Assembly (NCBI RefSeq): GCF_000504085.1
Contig: NC_022792.1
Span: 558,001 to 622,000 of the forward strand
Source: Pseudothermotoga elfii DSM 9442 = NBRC 107921
GTDB lineage: Bacteria > Thermotogota > Thermotogae > Thermotogales > DSM-5069
Length of the DNA stretch: 64,000 nt
Direction: 5' to 3'
Position numbers and translations under genes: made by a program. This document shows positions 1 to 8,800 of this stretch, one piece after another (the stretch's first letter is position 1; every line of letters begins with the position of its first letter). Under the pieces are notes generated by a model. It saw only the letters and a program-made list of their open reading frames with translations. It ran no database searches and had not been told where the DNA came from.

Positions 1-663
1 TTTGCATAAATTTGAGTTATTAAGGAACCATTCATCGACTAATAATCTTACACGAATTTTTTTGCTTGAGAGTATCTTCAACGTTGCCCACACTGACGGA
101 TGAGTCAGGGCATACATGGCCACATCGACGCTTTTCTTGGCTTTTGAAAGTTCACACAAAACTGTTTCCTCAATATTGGTTGTTGTTGCATAAAGATCAT
201 CAGATCTCAATCGTATTTTCCCAAAAAATCCGTTCCAGAGATCATCAAAAAAATTCTGAAATTTTGCCCCCATATTTGGATCGTTGATTATCAGAATATC
301 ATTAAAAGATCTCTGTATACTATGAGAAGTAAAATTCGCTGATCCTATTATTGAAATCTTCTGATCAACCAGAATCACCTTCAGATGAAATAACGAACTC
401 TCAGCATCGATTTTCAATGGTATGTTACTCGCATATAATGGTGTTTCTGAAATAACTTTGACATCCACTCCTCTTTTTACTGCTCCTTCAAGTGATTTTA
501 TTATAGACGGCTCATCAATTGAAAATGTGCATATCGAAATACTGTATTCGGCTCTTTCAAGAATACTCACTATGTCGATAGCAGACATAGGTGTAAAAAT
601 AACCTCTATAGCTACAATCAAACGTGCTATTATTAATAAACAAAGGGTAAGATGCCTGATCAT
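1..663 (-). CDS. phospholipase D-like protein, 3' end beyond window
   Basis: The minus strand is open from the ATG at 663-661 to the window edge (221 codons, no stop), so the C-terminus is missing. I translated it by hand. A hydrophobic N-terminus (about residues 5-24) looks like a signal anchor or signal peptide. Then comes a PLD-type domain with the HKD motif HLKVILVDQKISIIGSANFT near residues 97-116 (H-x-K-x4-D-x6-G-S). A second domain begins around residue 155 (ETVLCELSKAKKSVDVAMYA); its HKD motif would lie outside the window. Two HKD half-sites are usual for PLD-superfamily enzymes such as cardiolipin synthases and Nuc-like nucleases, and the sequence seen cannot separate these. There is no Shine-Dalgarno site before the ATG, but TATAAT lies 9 bases upstream of it, so a leaderless transcript or a later start (Met26) is possible. 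Confidence 0.8.
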   Translation of the reverse strand, partial: MIRHLTLCLLIIARLIVAIEVIFTPMSAIDIVSILERAEYSISICTFSIDEPSIIKSLEGAVKRGVDVKVISETPLYASNIPLKIDAESSLFHLKVILVDQKISIIGSANFTSHSIQRSFNDILIINDPNMGAKFQNFFDDLWNGFFGKIRLRSDDLYATTTNIEETVLCELSKAKKSVDVAMYALTHPSVWATLKILSSKKIRVRLLVDEWFLNNSNLCK

Positions 664-693
664 ACTAATCAGATTATACAGGAGGTAGATATC

Positions 694-1308
694 ATGATTC
701 ATGAAATAAACGAAATTGTATCTCTTGTTTCAACAGGCCCTATAGGAACAAACACATATATCTTGAAAAATTCTCCAGTGATTGTTATAGATCCAGGTTT
801 TGGGATAGGGCATCATTTAAAAGAAGAGTGTGTGGTTTTGTTAACCCACAGCCATTATGACCACATATGTGGCTTGAATGAAATAAAAGTTACGAAAGTT
901 TATGTTTCTGAGGAAGATCTTCAAGGTCTTGGTGATCCATCAGTCAATAAATCACGCTTTTTTGGAAACTCTTTCGTTTACGATGGATCTTTTGATATAT
1001 TTCAGGATACTCTGACAATAGGTAAATGGCATTTTGATGTTATAAGAACTCCCGGGCATACGAAGGGTTCCGTAGTCCTTTCAACAGATGGGATGTTTTT
1101 CACTGGTGATACAATTTTTATGGATAGTATAGGCAGAACAGATTTCCCGGAATCTGATGAAAAAAAGATGGTAGAGAGTATAAAAATGCTTTTGAATATT
1201 TTTAAAAAAGTTGATCCGGATTTATTGGTTTTGCCTGGACATATGGAATGGGGTAAAGTTAAAGAACTCCTGAAAAGAAACTATTTTCTAAGGGAGGCGC
1301 TGATTTGA
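694..1308 (+). CDS. MBL-fold metallo-hydrolase (glyoxalase II-like)
   Basis: This 204-residue protein has the full metallo-beta-lactamase metal site: THSHYDH (HxHxDH), GHTKGS, GDTIF, GRTDFP and a C-terminal PGH. The spacing and short length fit the glyoxalase II-like hydrolases, which bind two metal ions and usually hydrolyse thioesters; the true substrate is unknown. The frame is open from 652, but the strong AGGAGGT at 680-686 points to the ATG at 694. That leaves only 30 bases between this start and the divergent PLD-like gene, so its promoter must lie inside that gene. It overlaps the lipoprotein gene by 4 bases and probably heads an operon with it and the glycerophosphodiesterase. Confidence 0.88.
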   Translation: MIHEINEIVSLVSTGPIGTNTYILKNSPVIVIDPGFGIGHHLKEECVVLLTHSHYDHICGLNEIKVTKVYVSEEDLQGLGDPSVNKSRFFGNSFVYDGSFDIFQDTLTIGKWHFDVIRTPGHTKGSVVLSTDGMFFTGDTIFMDSIGRTDFPESDEKKMVESIKMLLNIFKKVDPDLLVLPGHMEWGKVKELLKRNYFLREALI

Positions 1309-1784
1309 AAAAGACTTTGATTGTGCTGCTTGTTTTGTTCTTTTTCTCAAGCTGTATGATCAGGCCAATTTACGTTCCACCAAGAGTTTATTCGATAAGT
1401 TCTGCTGTGAAATCTTTGCAAGATTCGTATTTGCTTGTTTTTGTTGAGGAAGTGGATGGATATGGCCCCGTTGAGGCAAAGGGCGTGGTTGCAAGCTATG
1501 TTCACGATGGAAAGAATTACCTTTTCTACGGATTCAAATTTTATGACGACTCACCAAAAGTGTACTGGAAGAAAATCGTTAAGGAAATTGGAATATGGAG
1601 TTCACGTACCTACTTTGATCTGTTAAACAGTGGGTTATACAGCTCAAAGAAAGACGGAAAGTATATAGTAGTCTGGTGGAAAGATGTGTGGATGTTTATC
1701 GTGGAGTCATCCTCAAATGCGGAAGATTTTGCAAATTATGCCATGAACTGGTTCGCAAAATTAGGAGGTAGCGAGGGATGGTAA
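1305..1784 (+). CDS. predicted lipoprotein, unknown function
   Basis: A 159-residue protein starting at TTG 1305, overlapping the previous stop by 4 bases, with GGGAGG 7 bases upstream. The N-terminus is a clear lipoprotein signal: MKK, a run of Leu/Val/Phe, then the lipobox FSSC with Cys17 as the likely lipidated residue. The mature part is rich in Tyr and Trp (VYWKKIV, YIVVWWKDVWMFIV) and should fold as a small beta-rich extracytoplasmic domain. I do not recognise the family. Its end overlaps the start of the glycerophosphodiesterase by 7 bases, so the two are very likely co-translated. Confidence 0.75.
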   Translation: MKKTLIVLLVLFFFSSCMIRPIYVPPRVYSISSAVKSLQDSYLLVFVEEVDGYGPVEAKGVVASYVHDGKNYLFYGFKFYDDSPKVYWKKIVKEIGIWSSRTYFDLLNSGLYSSKKDGKYIVVWWKDVWMFIVESSSNAEDFANYAMNWFAKLGGSEGW

Positions 1785-2470
1785 TATTGGCGCACAGGGG
1801 TTATTCGGCAAAGTTTTTTGAGAATACACTGACAGCATTTAAAAAAGCTTTTGAATTTGGGGCAGATGGAGTGGAGCTTGATCTGAGGTCGACCAGAGAC
1901 AATCAGATTGTGGTTGTTCACGATGATAATCTCGAGAGATTCTGTGGAATAAACGTAAAAATTTCCGATCTTAACCTTAGAGAACTCAGAGAGTATAATC
2001 GCGAAGGTGAAAAGATTCCATCGTTCGAAGAAGTGCTTTCAATAATACCACCTGGAAAAATTTTGAACGTTGAGTTGAAAGAACGTACGCCAGCTGAGAG
2101 CGCTCTGCAGGCCGTGAGAAAGTTGTTCTCGCCTCAAAACACAATTGTTTCCTCTTTTGATCATGATCTGATATCTTTTCTCATCAAACATTATCCGGAT
2201 TTCAAATTTGGTTTTCTTGTTGGAGAAGAACTTCGAAATGATCCAATTGGTTTGATTCACTCGCTGCTTGAAGAAAAGCCTTACTCGATTCATCTTCCTG
2301 TTCAGCTTGTTGATTACCCACAATACTTCGAATCTATTTGCACGGCTATAAAATCGAAAAAGGTAGATATTTACATTTATACAGTTAATGATCCGGACAA
2401 ATGCGTAAGGTTTGTAAATATGGTTGATGGAATCATAACAGATGAGGTTGAAAAATTCGTGACCTTATAG
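1778..2470 (+). CDS. glycerophosphodiester phosphodiesterase
   Basis: A 230-residue GDPD-family TIM barrel. The hallmark residues are present: HRGYSAKFFENT at the N-terminus (catalytic His and metal site), VELDLRSTRDNQIVVVHDD (metal-binding Glu-x-Asp and the second catalytic His), NVELKE in the middle and a TVNDPD strand near the end. The family hydrolyses glycerophosphodiesters to glycerol 3-phosphate plus an alcohol. No signal peptide is seen, so it is a cytoplasmic UgpQ-like form of usual length. AGGAGG lies just upstream of ATG 1778, inside the end of the lipoprotein gene. Confidence 0.9.
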   Translation: MVILAHRGYSAKFFENTLTAFKKAFEFGADGVELDLRSTRDNQIVVVHDDNLERFCGINVKISDLNLRELREYNREGEKIPSFEEVLSIIPPGKILNVELKERTPAESALQAVRKLFSPQNTIVSSFDHDLISFLIKHYPDFKFGFLVGEELRNDPIGLIHSLLEEKPYSIHLPVQLVDYPQYFESICTAIKSKKVDIYIYTVNDPDKCVRFVNMVDGIITDEVEKFVTL

Positions 2471-2471
2471 A

Positions 2472-2500
2472 TTGATATTTCTGAAAACACCTGCTATATA
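2472..2500 (+). promoter_or_regulatory. predicted sigma-A promoter for murB operon
   Basis: TTGATA at 2472-2477, a 17-base spacer and TATATA at 2495-2500 make a good housekeeping promoter directly after the glycerophosphodiesterase stop. Transcription would begin near 2507, leaving a leader of about 29 bases. A second TATAAT at 2523-2528 sits 7 bases before the murB ATG but has no good -35 box. Confidence 0.55.
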
Positions 2501-2535
2501 AATATGATAGACAACAAAAGAGTATAATTATCCTG

Positions 2536-3390
2536 ATGGAAAGAGATTTTTGCGAAATAAAACTTGACGAACCTCTAAAATATCATACAAGTTTTAAAAT
2601 AGGTGGTCCTGCCCGTCTGTTCGTTGTTCCAAACTCAATCGAGGGGCTGATTTGTGCTCTGAGCCATTTCCCGGATGCGAAAATCCTTGGAAGGGGCACG
2701 AATATCCTGGCTCCGGATAGTGGTGTCGATGTTGTAATAAGCACAGTCAATTTAAATAAATGTTTTGTTGACGATGAATTGATTGTATGCGAGTCAGGAG
2801 CGTCATTGTTTTCGGTTTGCAAAAAGGCATCTCATAACAGTCTTTCAGGACTGGAATTTGCTTATGGTATACCGGGCTCCGTTGGTGGAGCAATATATAT
2901 GAATGCAGGAGCTTATGGTGGTCAGATTTGTGATGTTGTGGCATGGGTTGAAGTTTATGATGGTGAAAAAGTTATGACCTTAGACAGATCGCAGCTCGAG
3001 TTCAGTTATAGAAAGAGTATTTTCCAGAGAACACGATGGATGATACTCAAAGCCGCTTTTAAATTGAAAAAGGCCGATATGAATGAAATAAATAATGCTA
3101 TGGAAGAAATTATGACCAGAAGGATGGAATCTCAGCCTCTGGACATGCCAAGCGCAGGCAGTGTTTTTAAAAAACCGGGTGAAGATTTCTATGTTGCCCG
3201 GGTGATAGAAGAAATCGGGCTAAAAGGGCTGCGCGTTGGAGATGCACAAATATCTACAAAACACGCGGGATTTATAGTGAATCTCGGGGAAGCCAGATCG
3301 TCTGATGTATTGAAATTGATCGAGATAATCAGGCACCGTGTTAAGGAACATTGTGGTATTCAGCTGCAGTTAGAGGTGGAAATCTGGTGA
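2536..3390 (+). CDS. murB: UDP-N-acetylenolpyruvoylglucosamine reductase
   Basis: MurB (284 residues) reduces UDP-GlcNAc-enolpyruvate to UDP-MurNAc with NADPH and FAD, an early cytoplasmic step of peptidoglycan synthesis. Visible signatures are the FAD-binding segments HTSFKIGGPA and GRGTNIL, the GIPGSVGGAIYMNAGAYGG loop, the YRKSIF segment and the catalytic-serine motif SAGSVFKKP near residue 213. The length fits the short MurB class. The ATG at 2536 has no Shine-Dalgarno sequence, which is unusual in this window. It is the first gene of a tightly overlapping run that also holds glmM, another peptidoglycan precursor gene. Confidence 0.95.
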   Translation: MERDFCEIKLDEPLKYHTSFKIGGPARLFVVPNSIEGLICALSHFPDAKILGRGTNILAPDSGVDVVISTVNLNKCFVDDELIVCESGASLFSVCKKASHNSLSGLEFAYGIPGSVGGAIYMNAGAYGGQICDVVAWVEVYDGEKVMTLDRSQLEFSYRKSIFQRTRWMILKAAFKLKKADMNEINNAMEEIMTRRMESQPLDMPSAGSVFKKPGEDFYVARVIEEIGLKGLRVGDAQISTKHAGFIVNLGEARSSDVLKLIEIIRHRVKEHCGIQLQLEVEIW

Positions 3391-3971
3391 ATGGTTTTTA
3401 TACAGTGGCAAAAGAGGGTTCATTCAAATTAAATGTGAAACGTTCGCTATTTTATTCTCATATTTTCGAAGTCTCTAATAATGAGAGTATTAGAGAAAAA
3501 ATAAAATATTATAAGCAAAAATACATTGATGCAACCCATGTATGCTGGGCATACAGGCTTTACGAAACAGATGTGATTGAATTCTCTTCAGATGGTGGCG
3601 AGCCAAGTGGGACAGCAGGATTACCCATTTTGAATACTCTGAAGAAAAATAACATGATGAATACTTGTTGTGTGGTGGCTCGATATTTTGGTGGTGTAAA
3701 ACTTGGTGTAAGAGGATTGATAGATGCTTATTCCGAGGCAGCTTATCAGGCTTTGAAAGATGCAGGAACGGTTGCACTGGTTTTGATGTATGAGCATATC
3801 TTTCGTTGTGATTACGCCAAAGTGAGTGATTTGATCAGATCGATTCAAAGTTTGAGTGGGAGGGTTAAAAACATCGAATATTCAGATGATGTAGTTGTTT
3901 CAGCAATAATTCCACAAAGATTGGATTACCCCGATATTGTCAGTGTAATCAAAAAGCTGGTGAAGATATGA
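3387..3971 (+). CDS. YigZ/IMPACT family protein
   Basis: A 194-residue member of the UPF0029/YigZ family, related to the N-terminal domain of eukaryotic IMPACT. The family core is clear: DATHVCWAYR, SSDGGEPSGTAGLPIL, and VVARYFGGVKLGVRGLIDAYSEAA, followed by a C-terminal ferredoxin-like domain. The biochemical role in bacteria is not settled; a link to translation is suggested by the eukaryotic relatives. The frame is open upstream to 3351, but TAGAGGTGG at 3371-3379 selects the GTG at 3387, which overlaps the murB stop by 4 bases. Confidence 0.88.
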   Translation: MNGFYTVAKEGSFKLNVKRSLFYSHIFEVSNNESIREKIKYYKQKYIDATHVCWAYRLYETDVIEFSSDGGEPSGTAGLPILNTLKKNNMMNTCCVVARYFGGVKLGVRGLIDAYSEAAYQALKDAGTVALVLMYEHIFRCDYAKVSDLIRSIQSLSGRVKNIEYSDDVVVSAIIPQRLDYPDIVSVIKKLVKI

Positions 3972-4504
3972 ATAGAGAGAAGTTTTTTCTGGTTTTGATG
4001 TCTATTTTCGCTATATTGTTCGTCATAGCGTTTTTGAATAACCGCGCGATGGAATCTTCTTTGGCAGAGTATCAAAAAATGATCAGAGCATATGAACTAT
4101 ACACAAATGGTTATTATGAGGATTTTTTTCATTATATTGAGCAGAACAATTTGCAAAATCTGACATATCTGAAGTCCTTAAAAAGGAATTACAGTGAATT
4201 TTACATAGAGGGATTGAAAAAATGCGTATCCGGTGATTATGAAGTAGCTATAGATTATTTCAAAGAATCGCTTGGAAATGTTGAAATTAGTAATCCACTT
4301 TACACTGAAATTTTGTATTATCTTGGGCTTTCTATGATAAACGCTGAAAAATATCAGGAAGCAGAAATTACACTTGAAAGACTTCTGGATTTTAAAGATT
4401 CCATATACGCTCAAAAAGGTCTAAGGCTTCTGATAAAACTGTATACAAAAACGGGGAATCTGGACAGAGCAAAAGAAATCGAAAAACTCATGGAGGTGGA
4501 ATAA
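3968..4504 (+). CDS. membrane-anchored TPR-like protein
   Basis: A 178-residue protein with one N-terminal transmembrane segment (about residues 6-23) followed by a helical, repeat-like domain. Residues 75-150 hold two or three TPR-like units (VAIDYFKESLGN, ILYYLGLSMINAEKYQEAEITLERLL, GLRLLIKLYTKTGNLDRAKEI). TPR domains serve protein-protein binding; no enzymatic motif is seen. The orientation suggests the TPR part may sit outside the membrane, but the sequence does not prove this. It overlaps yigZ by 4 bases (ATGA) and glmM by 1 base, so a role near cell-wall synthesis is an inference from position only. Confidence 0.72.
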   Translation: MNREKFFLVLMSIFAILFVIAFLNNRAMESSLAEYQKMIRAYELYTNGYYEDFFHYIEQNNLQNLTYLKSLKRNYSEFYIEGLKKCVSGDYEVAIDYFKESLGNVEISNPLYTEILYYLGLSMINAEKYQEAEITLERLLDFKDSIYAQKGLRLLIKLYTKTGNLDRAKEIEKLMEVE

Positions 4505-5820
4505 TGAGGAAGCTTTTCGGAACCGATGGAATCAGGGGAGTGTATCAGGTTGATTTAACAGAAAGCATGGCTTACAAACTTGGATTTATTCTTGGCAAGA
4601 AATACCGTGGCGGTAAATTTCTCATTGTGAGGGACACACGCGAATCGGGAATGGCAATAGAAGAAGCAATTTGTGAAGGACTTTTGAAAAACGATGTGGT
4701 GGTTTTGCGTGGCGGGATACTTCCAACACCAGCGGCTGCTCTGGTGACAAGAGTTGAAGGCTGTTTTGGTGTGGTAATTTCAGCATCACACAATCCTTAC
4801 TTTTACAATGGTATAAAGCTCTTAAAGAGTGGTTACAAGCTTTCAGATGAAGAAGAAATTGAAATAGAACGAGATTTTGAAAATGAAAAAGAACTGAATA
4901 AAACCAGATGTGGAAAAGTAATGAACTTTGCCGAAGCTCTGGATATATATGTGAACGCAATTTACGATATGTTTAAAGACATCGATTTTTCCGGTTTAAA
5001 GGTGGCAGTTGATGCTGCAAATGGTGCAGCTTACAGAACAACGCCAATTGTTTTGAACAAACTTGGAGTAAAAGTTTCGTGTTTTGCAGATCAGCCGGAC
5101 GGAAGAAATATAAATCAGGGTTGTGGCTCTCTTTACCCTTCTTTTCTTAAAGAGAATATCAATGATTTTGATCTCGGTATTCTTCATGATGGGGATGCTG
5201 ATAGGTGCATTTTTTTGACCAGAAATGGTAAAGAAATACACGGCGACAAAACGATGGGTGTTCTGGCTGATTGGATGAAGCAAGAATCGAGGCTCAAAAA
5301 TGACATAGTTGTCGCAACTGTAATGAGTAACCTTGGCTTAGAAATTTTTCTGAGCCAGCGTGGTATAAAATTGATTCGAACAAAGGTTGGAGACAGATAT
5401 GTTTTGGAACAGATGATATCACTTGAAGCCAATTTGGGTGGTGAAAGATCAGGGCACATCATTTTTCTGGATCGCTCAACGACAGGTGATGGATTGATAA
5501 CAGCCATAGAGTTTTTAAGAGTGATGGTTTTATCCGGGAAGGATCCGTGTTATCTGGAATCGATGGTTATTGATTATCCACAGCATATGATTAATGTTGA
5601 TGTTACAGATAAATCTGTTGCAGAGCACCCAAAATTAAAAGAAAAGATAGATCAATTTCAAAATGATGGCTATAGAATTATTGTGAGACCTTCTGGAACA
5701 GAACGGTTAATCAGAGTTATGGTAGAGGGAAAAGATGAATCGTCTGTAAAAAGTGTTGCTGAAGAGCTGGCAGAGTTTGTTAAAACAATGAGTTTCCTTG
5801 GAGAAGGTGAAAGTGTGTGA
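4504..5820 (+). CDS. glmM: phosphoglucosamine mutase
   Basis: GlmM (438 residues) converts glucosamine 6-phosphate to glucosamine 1-phosphate on the way to UDP-GlcNAc. All four alpha-D-phosphohexomutase signatures are present: the N-terminal GTDGIRG, the phosphoserine loop ISASHNP near residue 98, the Mg-binding DGDADR near residue 230 with HGDK after it, the sugar-binding GGERSGH near 317, and the phosphate-binding RPSGTERLIRVM near 396. GTDGIRG rather than a general mutase form supports GlmM. It begins on the last base of the TPR gene stop with GGAGGTGG upstream, and overlaps the next gene by 4 bases. Confidence 0.93.
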   Translation: MRKLFGTDGIRGVYQVDLTESMAYKLGFILGKKYRGGKFLIVRDTRESGMAIEEAICEGLLKNDVVVLRGGILPTPAAALVTRVEGCFGVVISASHNPYFYNGIKLLKSGYKLSDEEEIEIERDFENEKELNKTRCGKVMNFAEALDIYVNAIYDMFKDIDFSGLKVAVDAANGAAYRTTPIVLNKLGVKVSCFADQPDGRNINQGCGSLYPSFLKENINDFDLGILHDGDADRCIFLTRNGKEIHGDKTMGVLADWMKQESRLKNDIVVATVMSNLGLEIFLSQRGIKLIRTKVGDRYVLEQMISLEANLGGERSGHIIFLDRSTTGDGLITAIEFLRVMVLSGKDPCYLESMVIDYPQHMINVDVTDKSVAEHPKLKEKIDQFQNDGYRIIVRPSGTERLIRVMVEGKDESSVKSVAEELAEFVKTMSFLGEGESV

Positions 5821-8800
5821 AAATAGGTTTGTGTTTGGGTTCAAGCAGCATTTCACTTTATTGTGATGAGATGCTGCCGATATGGGTCCAGCACAACGGA
5901 GATCCCTTTTCAGTACTTTCGAATTTGCTCAGAGATTTTCCAGATTCTATTCAGATTGCTTTTACTGGTCGAAAACTTAGAAGAAAGTTCAAGGTTCCTT
6001 CTTTGCCAGAGTCGGAAGCCTGCGAGCTTGCATATTCCAGTCTAAAACGAAAATATGGTGAATATCAGGCCATAGTAACTGCTGGTGGCGAAAATTTTGT
6101 CCTGTACAAACTTGGTAGCGATGGAAAAATAGCGGGTATTTATACCGGGAGCAAATGTGCTTCTGGAACAGGGGAGTTTTTCTTACAGCAAATAAAGAGA
6201 ATGGGAATAGACCTTGGGAGTATAAATTCATTCACGTATGATGGTTTATACAAACTCTCATCGAGGTGCACTGTTTTCTGCAAAAGTGATTGTACTCATG
6301 CTTTGAATAAAGGTATACCAAAAGAAATGATACTGAATGGACTTGGCAAGGTTATGGCCGATAAGATTCTTCAACTCGCCAGAGCGGCGAAAGTTGATAA
6401 AGTTTTAATTGTTGGTGGAACCACAAAAAATCCACTTATGTTAAGGCATCTTGAAAACCAAATTGAATTCACTGTACCGGAGGAAGCCACCTACTTTGAA
6501 GCGTATGGCGCATATATATGGGTATCTATGGAAAATCCACCCAGAATTGGTAAAAGCCGGTTATTTGATTTTAAACGTTCTTCAGAATTTCCTCGTCATC
6601 CACCTCTTTCTCAATTTGTTGAGCTGGTAGAATTCAAGTCGATGGACATGGGGATTCCACAAATTGATGACGAATGCGTTCTAGGAGTTGATGTGGGTTC
6701 AACAACCACGAAAGCAGTTGTTGTAAGGATCAGTGATAAAAAAATTCTTGCCAGTAGTTACCTCAGAACACTTGGTGACCCGGTAAATGCTTCAAAAAAC
6801 TGTTACAGGGAGATATTATCACAGCATCTACCTGTAAAAATAGTTGCAGTTGGCGTAACCGGCTCAGGAAGAAAAGTTGTGGGATTGCACGTGCGAACAG
6901 AAGCGGTTTACAACGAAATCATGGCTCATGCCAAAGCCGCGGCATATTTTGACCCAGAAGTTGATACTATTTTCGAAATAGGGGGTCAGGATGCAAAATA
7001 TACATATTTAAATGAAGGCGTTCCTTATGATTATGCAATGAACGAAGCTTGTTCTGCGGGAACAGGTTCTTTTCTGGAAGAAGCCGCGCGGGAAGCTCTG
7101 GGAATAAATTACACAGATATAGCCGACAGAGCTTTGAGAGGGAAAAACCCTCCCAATTTCAGCGATCAGTGTGCAGCATTTATTAACAGTGATATCAAGA
7201 CAGCCATTCAGGATGGTATTTCTTCTGAGGATATATGTGCTGGCTTAGTCTATTCAATATGTATGAACTATATGAATAGGGTAAAAGGAAACAGACCTGT
7301 TGGCAACAAACTTTTTGCGCAGGGAGGAACATGCTACAACAAAGCTGTGCCCATAGCTTTTGCGGCACTCACCGGTAAAAGAGTTGTTGTACCTCCTTAT
7401 CCGGGGTTGATGGGAGCTTACGGCGTGGCTCTGATAACAATTGAAAATTTACAAAAAGGTATCCTCAAAAAAAATCTGTATGATCTCAAAGAACTCGCAG
7501 ATCGCCAAGTGAAGTATTTGAAACCGTTTGTTTGTAAAGGCGGCAAAAGTGGATGTGATAGAAAATGCAATATCAGTGTGATAGAAATTGATGGTAAGCG
7601 GGTACCTTTTGGTGGCTCGTGCAATTTATATGAAAATATCAGGGAAAATAGAGTAACCGATGATACACTTGATTTTGTCAAAAAAAGAGAAAACCTTCTT
7701 TATTCGATTCCTCGTGTTGAAAATGCGCAAAAAAGAATAGGATTGAGCCGTTCATTTGCTATGAATAGCTTGTTTCCATTCTTTTCGGCTTTTTTTGCTC
7801 ACATGGGATTTGAGATTGTTTTACCTGATGAACCTGATGAACATGCCAAAGATATCATGGGAGCAGAGTTTTGTTTTCCTGTCGAACAATCCCATGGCTT
7901 TTTGATTTCATTGCTCAGAAAAAAACCTGATTATATTTTTATTCCAAAAATTAGAGCCATAAAAATTGACCATTCGAGCAGTAAAGGTGTCTTTTGTCCA
8001 TTTGTCCAAAGTGAATATGATTGGCTTAAGGCAGACATAAGTGAATTGGAGAATGTGAACATTTTAAGCTGCAGGATAGATTTCACAGAGAAACCTGACA
8101 GTGTTATCAAATCTTTGTATAAAATGCTTGAAAAAGCTGGTTTTAAATTGCGTGATGTTGAGAGAGCATATTCAGCAGGTATGCAAGCCCAAAAAAATTT
8201 TGGAGAGAAATTGAAGGAATTTGGTGTTGAATTTCTCAAAAAAGTCAGAGAGTTTGGAACGGGAATAGTAATTTTTGGGAGATCTTATAATGCCTTTCTG
8301 AGTTATGCCAATCTCGGAATTCCAAAAAAGATAGCAAGTTATGGTTATCCTGTTTCGAGTTTTGATATGTTGCCATTTGAAGATAAGAGTGGTTATGAAA
8401 ACATGTACTGGGCATGGGGAGAAATGATATTAAAAGCAGCAAGATATGTCAAAAATATGCCAGATCTTTACCCTGTTTATATAACCAATTTTAGCTGCGG
8501 GCCAGATTCTTTTGTAATATCCTATTTTAAAGAAATAATGAAAGGCAAGCCGGCTTTAATTCTTGAGCTTGACAGCCATACAGCTGATGCAGGCATCGAA
8601 ACACGTCTGGAGGCTTTTTTTGATGTGATAAAACATAGAAAAACGAAAGTTGAGAAACCTGCAATTAACAGCTTCATGGAGGTGAAGGTGGATAAAGCAG
8701 GTGTTTTTATAAAAAAAGATGACATGGTAATTCCATGGACAGATAGAAGGGTAAGACTTGTATTTCCAACAATGGGAGCGTTTGGCGCATCCTGTTTAGT

